Shown piece by piece: positions 49,871-64,000 of a stretch of DNA of 64,000 bases (positions are counted from its first letter, which is position 1; every line of letters begins with the position of its first letter). Made by a program: the position numbers and the translations under genes. Origin of the DNA: Tetrahymena thermophila SB210 (lineage: Eukaryota; Ciliophora; Oligohymenophorea; Hymenostomatida; Tetrahymenidae); assembly GCF_000189635.1 (NCBI RefSeq), contig NW_002476162.1:124001-188000 (forward strand), read 5' to 3'. The notes below the pieces were generated by a model. It did no database searches and was not told the origin of the DNA. It worked only from the letters and a program-made list of their open reading frames with translations.

Positions 49871-50574
49871 TCATCTTAAGACATCAGTGTTATTTAATAA
49901 ATTACTGGAATACATTAAAGTATCGTTATTATCATCTAGTTATTTTAAAAACTAATCTATATCATCCATATTACTAGTTTAGTTATTTATTTGAAGATTA
50001 TTGTTGTTATGATTATGATTGAACTAATTAGTATTTATATTGTTTTGCGTTGTATTTTAAAGGATGCTATTATTTAAAAAATGATCCTATAGGAGTTACT
50101 GATGGATAATGCTTAATTATAAATCTTATTTGCTATTATTTTACCCAGAAATTCTAATGATGGAGTTTTCTTTATCGAAATTTCCTAAAAAATAACTTTT
50201 TTATAAATTGTATTACTAGGATTATTAATTATTTAGAAATGATTAATTAGCTCCAGTCAATTTATAATCTAATAAATCTAATTCTTTAAGCAAGTCTTAT
50301 ACTGTTTTAGTATCTAAGCTTTGTTAACCCTTATGGATTTATTAATTTTACATCATTACTAATTCTTTTTCTGTTTGCTGTTATTTTTTTTTGCCATCGT
50401 CTACTACCATATTTTTGAATTTTTGCTACAAAACCTATGCTTAAGCTTCTTATTTATCTATCTCCTCTAAATCCTTTAATACTTTAAAATATTTCAAATT
50501 TTTAGATTTTGTAATTTATAATAAAATAATTTACAGTTTTCTAAATCTTGATTAAAATTATCGTCTTAATTCAT
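49871..50574 (-). CDS. hypothetical Gln/Asn-rich protein
   Basis: Two exons joined in phase 1. Exon 1 (about 50535-50574) encodes MNQDDNFNQDLEN; the second begins after the acceptor ATTTTAAAG near 50481 with LLKDLEEIDKQEAQAQVLQQ. Helical, acidic and Gln-rich in the first half (TVQDLLKELDLLDYKL), Asn-rich later (NHNHNNNNLQINNQ), ending MDDIDQFLKQLDDNNDTLMY and TGA 49871-49873. About 215 residues. No domain recognised. Confidence 0.7.
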
Positions 50575-52188
50575 TTTTAACTTTTAGTTAATAGTTTCTA
50601 AATTACTTTTTTTATGATTATGTTTTTAGTGTAAAAATTGCAAAATTACTTTCAATATTCATTAATTTGAAAATTTAAGAGTATATTTTTAAAACAAATA
50701 GCAATCCTCAAATTAGTTGCTTCTATTTTAAAAATTAAATATTTTAATCATAAATTGAAGTAAAAAGCCTATTTTATAATTAATTCATATCATTTTAAAA
50801 TATATTTTAATTTAGCATAATAATTATTATTTTTCCTATAATTTGTTTATTATATTTAGTAATTCAAAAGTAAAATATGATCAAAATAAAAATACATTTT
50901 ATTTTTCTATTTTTATGTGTAAGATTATTTAAGAGTTAATTGAAAAATACCCAAAGCAAATAACAAATCTTTTGGGAAATAAAAAAAATATTTTATTTTC
51001 ATAATAAATTGTAATTCATAGCTTTTATTTTTTGTATTTTGACAAATAATTTGAGAAAAAGAAATAAGCATGTACAAAAACTTACACAAAATGAAATTTA
51101 AAACATTAAAGAAAGTAAACAAATATTTAAGTTCAAAATTTGTATTTGAAGTTCTTTGAAAATCAATAATAATTTGAAATATTCTTTAAAACAAGAAAAA
51201 ATAAGAGTTAATTTAAAATAGACTGAAAACTAACTATTACATGAAGAATTACTGATAGCTTTACTGAATTAAAAATTTAGTTTGGCATATATAATACGCC
51301 GTTGAATAAGAAAGTGGACATTTAATAAAAGCGTTGAGAGAGATAGAATTTAGAATACTTAAGATTATTTTTAGTAAAATTAGGTAGCAAAATAAAGTCT
51401 ATCATATTTACTAAAAATTTGTTTTGAGAAACCACATAATTTTTTATTTTAAAATATTTAAAAGGAGTTTTGAGTAAATAAATTTAATAGTTGAAAATTA
51501 TTGATTAAATTATTTATGCTATAAAAAATAAATCTCAACTAAACCATTTTTGAAAATAGTATATCTTTTTTGTTCGTTTAGCATTTATTTATTGATAACT
51601 TGAACAATATTCTATAAAAATCTATAAGAATACTTTTTTAATTATTTGGGTTCACTGGAAATAATAAAAAAATATGAAGGAGTTTTGAGGCACTGATTTA
51701 GAACCTTATGTTTAATTTTCTTTACTTTATAAAAAATAAAGTAAATTAGTTTTTGTGGAAGAATTTGCATTTAAAATTTATTTAGAAAATATTAATTTTT
51801 ACATTTATTTATCAAAATGTAAAGTAACAAGTTATTTATTTATTTATTAATATTTTTAGTGAGCTAATGATAAAAAAAAAACAAACAAATAGAAGATAAG
51901 AATAAACCAAGAAAATATTTAGAAAAATAGAAATTCGCATATATTTTAAAATATATAGATTCACTAAAAAAAAAAGCTTATTTTAGATTTTAAAAAGAAA
52001 CCAAAGAAAACTTAAATCATACATTTAACACTTAATTGTAGATATTATAATTAAGATAATAAAATAATTAATTCAACTAGTAATTAAAAGAAATAGAGTT
52101 AGTTATTTATTTTGAAGTTAATATTATCAGAAACGCAGATAGATACCTTATCATTTATATAATTTAGATAGATTGATTGATATAGTCT
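50575..52188. promoter_or_regulatory. divergent intergenic region
   Basis: About 1.6 kb between divergent genes. A plus-strand stretch at 51259-51511 is open without ATG and reads partly protein-like (YAVEQESGHLIKALREIEFR). It has slightly higher GC than its surroundings and could be an exon remnant. No other element recognised. Confidence 0.4.
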
Positions 52189-53848
52189 ATGGCTGCTCGT
52201 AGGGCAACTAATTCGGGCATTGATAATTCCCAAGCAAGGAGGGATTGTAACTCAAAAATATTTAATTCTTATTTTAAATTATCTAAAGCCCAATTAAGCA
52301 AAAAGATGGGAATAGTTTTTTATAAAATATTCTAATTTTATTTTATTTTATTATAAGTTTGACTAATTTATTTATTAAATATTACAGCGCACCACTAACC
52401 AATAACATCATTAGATAATTGTAAGAAAAAAGAGCTGCCTCCTGGCTTTGCAGAAACTATCTTGGAGTTAGAGATTTACTTAGATAATGAATTCATAGAA
52501 ATAGAAAAAGTTAAAGAACTCTTAGAGTTGTATATGGTAAAAAATATCATAATTGATTTATAATGAAAGAAAATTTAAAATGCGAATGATAAAATTAATT
52601 TACCTTTATAATAAATAGATTGGCGTAGAGTATTATGAGTCTATAGGAGATTAGAGATTTATCTACTTCAATAAGAAAATGAGCAGTTTAATGATGAAAC
52701 CAAATGTAATAGATGCTATGTCAAGAGATGGTGATAAGCAAAATGGAAATCCACAATAATAAGCTAAATCTGTAATTAGATCTTTATTAAATTTTATACA
52801 AATTTAGCAATTTAAATACAAAAACAATTAATTTATAGAAAGAAGAAGCCTTAAGAGAAGCAGAAATAAAATAAAAAGAAGAGTAAATTAGAAAGACAGT
52901 GAACTATTCTCACTAAGACAACGATGAAAAAGCAAAAGCCATAGTTAAAAATGTCTAATAAGAAATTAAGTAAAACCAAAAAATTATTCATGATAGCTTA
53001 GATACCCAAAAGAGATAATTATTTGAGAGGTTGCAAAATAGAAGAGCTAAAACTTTAACCAAAGCTTCTTCTGTACCTGTTTTAAACGAATCTATGAGCT
53101 CTGATAATGATGATACTTGTTCTTCATAAGAAGGTAGTGCAGTTATCACCTCAAGGATAGGTAAAAATAAAAATAATTTAATTTAACACTATCTTAAATA
53201 TGTCATCACTATTTCTATTAATGACATAATAAGATATTAATAAATTAATATCAAGCCTTGTTACTATATTTTTACATTTGAAATTTATAATTTATTCCAA
53301 ATAAAATAGATTTCTCCTCGATTACTAATGCAATCAGAGAAGATGACTAGGAAGATGATAATGAAGAGGATATTAATAAACAAAGACCAAAAGCATTTAG
53401 TAGACTAGACAGAATAAGAAAATTTAAAGAAGAGCTCTTGAATGGTAAAACTAGTCCTACTAATGATGAGGGGCGTGTAAACAGATACAGCTTATGTAGC
53501 AACAGTAAAAGTAGATCAAATAGTTAATCAATTTAAATGGGTTAAAGAAACTCTTGCTTTTCAAGAAAAATAAGAGAGAAAAAAGTCTCTTTTATTAAGT
53601 AAAAGAGAAGAATTAGATCTAAAAGTTAAGAAAATATTAATTAGGAAAGTATGGAAGGATTTTTACCTCTTACAGTTGATCAGTTAAAAGAAATGTAAGA
53701 TCAAATAAATTTAAGTCTAAAGCAATTAGCAGTAAAATAGATTGAACCTTTCACAGTTAACTTAAGCTTTAAGCAAGTTATTTAAGAAAAATAAGAGGAG
53801 GATGATGAATAAACATCCCCTATTAGGCAGCTTAAAAGACACAGTTGA
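52189..53848 (+). CDS. hypothetical protein with charged and coiled-coil segments
   Basis: Starts MAARRATNSGIDNSQARRD at 52189. Introns lie at about 52249-52386, 52536-52619, 52770-52838 and 53160-53309; the first joins in phase 1. A compact N-terminal part looks folded: KKELPPGFAETILELEIYLD, then VKELLELYM, then IGVEYYESIGDQRFIYFNKK. A highly charged helical part (EEALREAEIKQKEEQIRK) and a Ser/Arg-rich C-terminal region with RS-like stretches (NSKSRSNSQ, RRIRSKSQ) follow. The final segment is LPLTVDQLKEMQDQINLSLK, and TGA is at 53846-53848. No family was assigned. Confidence 0.75.
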
Positions 53849-54907
53849 ACAAACTGATAAATAAATTTAAAAAATAACTAAAGACTATATAATAAATAAA
53901 CTAAATATAATCTTATAGTTTTTTATTAATTACTAATAAAAATACAAATCTTTCTTTTTAAGAAGTGATTTGTATTTCCTTTATATTAAAATAGTTATAA
54001 TTAATTATTCTTTTAAAAGGTAAATCAATCAATAATTTTCTAAAAATCAAAAACCTTTTATTTTGTCTAATGTATATCTTTAATTTATGTTTAAAAGAGT
54101 ATTAATCATTATAATTAATCCAAAAAAACTTATATCTTTCTCAAATATCTATCTTATAATTAATAACTTTTTATGTTATTTTTTTAATTCTAATATTATA
54201 TTATCAACCTCATTAAACCCTCCTCCCCTTTTAAAATTTTAAATAAACTTCATTTATCTCAAAAATGGGTCTTACTTAATTAACTAGGATTAAAGTTTAA
54301 GTTGCAAACCAAAGATTAATAATTAGATTTTTATTCAATTATTAATTTATATAATGAATAAAATAACACAGTGACTCTTTAGTATTCATGATTTTAAATG
54401 AAAATTAAATTTTAGGTCTAGAAGATATACAAAAAGTAATTCAAAAATTTGAAAAATATTGCTCATGAAGGAATTATGATTCACTTATTTCTGGATGATT
54501 TATCTAAAAAAATGAGTTTGCTAATGATATTACAATATTTATTTATTTTTTACAATTTTTTTCTCAAAAAGTAGTTTTTTGTGTAAAATTATTTTTTTAG
54601 ATGCTTAATATTATAATTTTTATTCAATTATTGATTACTTAAAAGGAAAATTATTTCTATTATATTTTTGTTGTTATTATATGCTTAAAGTTTTAGAGTG
54701 TTTTACTCATGAGTCATGCCTTAAGCGAAAAAGACATATAAATAGAATTTATGCAAAAATAAACAGCTAAACACTTTTAAAGACAAAAGATTCTTAATTA
54801 AGAAAAAAAAAAAAAAAAATTAACGACTCTCTAATTGCTTGTTTTAGTAAAAAGACTGATTAAAATATACAACAAAAACAAGCTTAGAAGCAAATTATAA
54901 ACAAATC
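53849..54907. promoter_or_regulatory. intergenic region upstream of the ABC transporter
   Basis: About 1 kb of AT-rich sequence, including an A16-18 run near 54804-54821. It must contain the ABC transporter promoter; no motif recognised. Confidence 0.4.
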
Positions 54908-60283
<5,376 letters not shown>

Positions 60284-60645
60284 TATTTATTTATTTAATT
60301 AACCTAACTAATTTTATAATAAAAATTAATTAGTTCTTCTAAAACTTAAAATATATATAAACAATTAAATATCCTAATTAAGCTAAAAGCAAATGCAAAT
60401 AAATATTAAATATAAATTATGTAAATTACTCTATTTATTTTATTATTACTGAATATAAAATTCTTAAAATGATTTATTTAGAATAACTTTATTTAATTAT
60501 TTGCTTTTTTTTTAACTAAGGATTAAGAACATTCTTTCATTAGTTAGATTTAAATATTAAATTTATTTATTTATAAAATTTCAAAAAATAGTTCAATTTT
60601 TCCAAATAATAAAAATCAAAACCAGTATTTGATTAGTTGATTTTT

Positions 60646-60681
<36 letters not shown>

Positions 60682-61091
60682 TTATATTTTGATAAGCATA
60701 AAGTTTAATTGCCTAATTAATTTTTTATTAAATAAATACAATTAAATTTAATCAAAATTATGAAATTATTTTTTCAATCATATTTAAATAATTGTCAAAA
60801 AAAGTATTAATCACAATTAATATATGTACTATCAACAGCTTTAGATTATTTTTGAATAGAATTAATGTGATAACAGACATATGCCTAAAATAGAGAACAA
60901 TTATTAGATATGAATAAAATTTGCTTATTTAGTATAATAATTTACATAAAGAAATTATAAAAAGTAAAAATTTTAGGTATAATATATATTTTTGTGTTGC
61001 TATTATTGAATCAAAATTAATTGATTATTTTTATAATATTTGAGTAAAATAAATGAATTTTCTTTAAATTTGACAAAATGATCTATCCAAA
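60284..61091. other. convergent 3' intergenic region
   Basis: AT-rich DNA between the ABC transporter and channel gene ends, including the ATTT microsatellite listed separately. Confidence 0.5.
60648..60683. repeat. ATTT tetranucleotide microsatellite
   Basis: About nine uninterrupted copies of a TTTA unit in the 3' flank of the ABC transporter gene. Confidence 0.95.
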
Positions 61092-64000
61092 TCAAGATAA
61101 AGTTATTAGCTTTTTAAATATAAATTTAGGATATTGAGATTTCTCTTTTTCTTAGTAAATGCTATTACATTCATTATGATTAATTTAACCAAAATTGCTT
61201 TTAATGGGTATTTTTTCTTGTTTTTCTGGCATAGGTTGATTACCAAAAATGCTATCTTATCTAAGGGTAGAAGATTTTAGATGAAATAATGAATTATAAC
61301 CTCTTAAACTATTTTTCTTGGCTTTTTGAGAGTCTGTGTCTTTATCTTTAGGTCTGGGAGATTCCTTAAAATTATTCATACTTCCTTTATGGCGATATCC
61401 AAAAGACTGATTAAACGTGTATAAACTTTAGTATTTACTCAAATTATTACCTTAATTATTGTTATTTATAATCATCATAGAATTTTACATTCCATTATTA
61501 TACCCATTTTAGTTCAAATTAGTTACAGCTTGAGAATTTTTCATATAACCTCCGTTTTAAGGATACATTGATTGCTCATCTTTTTATATTGATTATTTTT
61601 TCTTCAATTATGGACGTATGAAGAACGAATAAACACCAAAGTAATCTGGCTACTTCTACTGCTTTAAGGAAACATTTTCAATCATTTTAAGTACCATATT
61701 TAGGTTATGTTATGGGTAATAAACTGTGTAGAGTTTACTCTTTTCAAAGAATGGACTTATATCAATATTTTGCATACCTTCCGAATAGAATTAGTTATTC
61801 AACTAGAGTTGCTAAATGAGTAACTCTTTTTCTTTCTTTTTATTTAAATAGCTTAAATTTCTGTGTATACCTCTATTTTTTGAATTACTTGAACCATAAA
61901 AGTAACCTATATCCTCTGAATCATAGGTATGTTATTTGGAATTTGCTCCAAATCCTCCAGCTTTCAATCTCATTATATTAGGATTCGTACCACCTACTCC
62001 CATTGGTGATATAGTTGTGAAGCTATGCATATTTGAATAGCCTTGCATATTTTAATTCTAAGGGATTGCTATTCTTTGTAACATCTACATAATTTGTTAA
62101 AGCATAGCATTGCTGGTTGGTGTCTACCCTTAGAAGCTGGTATTATTATTATTGTCTTCTTCTTCAATTCCATGAGTTGTGTATTTTTTCAAGGCTGGTT
62201 TCTTTTTTAAACCTTACAATCCTAATGCATTCACACTCAACAAATTATTATTGGGCTAATATCCACTAGCCTATCCAAATCTATTCTAAGGAATTTTAGT
62301 ATTCTAAAGATTATTGTAAAGATTACTATTGGTATTTTAAGTAGAAAAAATATTAGGAGTTTATTGCTAGATGTATGTAAATTATCCTTTATCATTGCTT
62401 CGAGGACTTTCTACATCAGAAGCATCATTCCTACTTATATCGTTTCTATGATTATAATCTCCTAAAGCTGAACCACCTGAGGTATAAATATTAGATACGT
62501 GTTTTTATATATTTGGTAAAATAGTTGCTTACTTCTCTCTAACACTATACATATAATTATTATTATAGTTATTATTATAACCATTTGTATTTTGATTAAT
62601 CTGATTTTGACCACCTAAATTACTAGTGTTCTAAGTTAGCGACATATTGACATTTTCTTCTGTTAGACTAGGTTCATCAAATAAGAATTAGTAGTTAATT
62701 TATACAAATTATTGATTTTATTCACTACTAAAGTAAGCATCTTGCTATTCTATTACAAGATTAATATTCTTTAAGGAATTGAATTTTTCATCTTTCTACC
62801 TAACCTTTGCTACTCTTAATTGCTTAGTCGAGAAATTTTCTTTCAAAATAACTCTCTCTTGATCAGGGACGTAATGTACTAGATTACAACGATTTTACAA
62901 ATGATCTTCCCTACCACAAACGCAGCATCTTTAATCGATTATTTTTAATTTATTATCAAATACAAAGCTATCTCTCATAAAGCAATATTATTCAAAATCT
63001 CTTGGATAGTCTTAAATTATTTATAAGAACTGACTCTTTGGTATTCCATAAAGAATGGCAAAATCTTAGGCTCTAGCACTAGCTTCACGTAATCCTTCTC
63101 TAAAGAAGTTAACTTCTCCAAAATAAGATCCTTGATTGATAACTTGAAGAATTGTTACTTCTTAATCTGCTTTATCTGTCTCAACGAATATTTCTATGTC
63201 TCCTTTGTCAACAATATACAAAAATGGATCTTCATCAAAATCATTTTACTCAAATATAATTTCATTTTTTGAGACACGCATTTCCTTATTAATAAAATTT
63301 TTAATATTTTAATTTAATAATTTTAAGTTTGTATTTAGTGGGAGGGAGAAAAAATACACAAATTTATTTACTGGTTTAATCGTAAAACTGTAAATAAAAT
63401 AATAGATTGATTTTTCAAGAAAATTAAAAGTAAATAATTTAATTTACTGTCATTTTTAAGGCTAAAGTTTATAGGAATTCATTTGAAAAGTTGTTTTTTA
63501 AGATAGAGCATTAATTGATGATTTACAAATTTGATTCTAAAATGACTTTTTCACGTAAATGACTAGATAATTTACCCATTACCATTCTCTCTTCTTCCAT
63601 CGAAAGTTAAGGCTCTGCATAAAATCTATATTCTAAAAACTTTCTAACTTATATCATAAGATCTCTATTGATTTTCTTCTTTTCCAATAGACGATTTACT
63701 AAAACCATTTCATTCTTGAATTCATTTGATAAACGATTTTATTCTCTTACCAGATCACCAATTTAGTTAAAACTATAAGCAAAAACACCACAACTGACAA
63801 ACATAGCAATAGTTACGAAAAATGTTTCATAAAGAGTAATAGGAACTATATCACCATAACCAACTGTAATCATAGTTGTGACAGCAAAATAAAGAGAACA
63901 ATTGTACTTGATAAACCAGTGTACATCATTACCATCAATTCCGTATTTTTCCATCCAATTAGTCTTAGTTATATCATAATTTGATTCTAAAACAGCAATT
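61092..64000 (-). CDS. K+ channel with cyclic-nucleotide-binding domain and CCHC zinc knuckle, 5' end cut
   Basis: The window holds the pore and the cytosolic C-terminus of an EAG/HCN-like channel. Entering from the right edge: the pore helix and filter SLYFAVTTMITVGYGDIVPI (K+ signature TVGYGD, about 63845-63880), then helix S6 (TFFVTIAMFVSCGVFAYSFN). The C-linker follows (QIGDLVREQNRL, RKFLEYRFYAE). An intron lies at about 63302-63450. The CNB domain reads IFEQNDFDEDPFLYIVDKGD and QGSYFGEVNFFREGLREASA. Directly after it is CCVCGREDHLQNRC, a C-x2-C-x4-H-x4-C zinc knuckle. The remaining 500 residues are Asn/Gln/Tyr-rich and end FIFKKLITLS with TGA 61092-61094. S1-S5 lie outside the window. 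It probably conducts K+ in a ciliary or plasma membrane; gating by cAMP or cGMP is inferred. Confidence 0.92.

Noticed and set aside
50925..51122. Minus-strand ORF of 65 codons
   Set aside because: Short, AT-rich, no neighbours or splice signals, and composition like the surrounding non-coding DNA.

Overview
The window looks like macronuclear DNA of a ciliate, most probably Tetrahymena. Base composition is about 78% A+T. Recognisable proteins (aspartyl-tRNA synthetase, ATE1, arylamine N-acetyltransferase, an ABCC transporter, a K+ channel) read through only if TAA and TAG code for glutamine and TGA is the sole stop. Introns are short, AT-rich and GT..AG. Standard-code ORF calling breaks nearly every gene here, so the genes below were read by hand with the ciliate code. 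I saw no tRNA, rRNA, CRISPR array, telomere repeat or chromosome-breakage sequence.

Layout. 1-9.4 kb: the edge of an unknown minus-strand gene, a relic of a dienelactone-hydrolase gene (2.4-2.7 kb), the intact dienelactone hydrolase (3.75-4.6 kb), a duplicated non-coding segment, and a many-exon leucine-rich-repeat-like gene. 9.6-21 kb: a type I membrane protein with a His-rich tail, an ADP-ribosylglycohydrolase with a long Gln/Asn tail, cytosolic aspartyl-tRNA synthetase, and an LRR protein. 21-32 kb: arginyl-tRNA-protein transferase ATE1, a coiled-coil protein, a 241-bp-period tandem repeat array, and a large cyclic-nucleotide-binding protein. 32-45 kb: a second LRR-like multi-exon gene, several low-complexity hypothetical proteins and a multi-pass membrane protein. 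45-54 kb: arylamine N-acetyltransferase, exon-like fragments and three charged or coiled-coil proteins. 55-64 kb: an ABCC/MRP-type ABC transporter, then a K+ channel with a cyclic-nucleotide-binding domain and a CCHC zinc knuckle, cut by the right edge.

The genes do not form operons; each appears to be an independent transcription unit, some convergent and some divergent. Functional themes are loose: two cyclic-nucleotide-binding proteins (one a channel), two enzymes of protein modification (ATE1 and ADP-ribosylglycohydrolase), one translation enzyme, and three small-molecule or detoxification functions (dienelactone hydrolase, NAT, ABCC). I found no convincing new multi-gene system. The most unusual items are the GC-cored tandem repeat, the CCHC-bearing channel, the Q/N-tailed ADP-ribosylglycohydrolase and the decayed hydrolase copy. 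All gene models rest on reading frames and splice motifs, not on transcripts.
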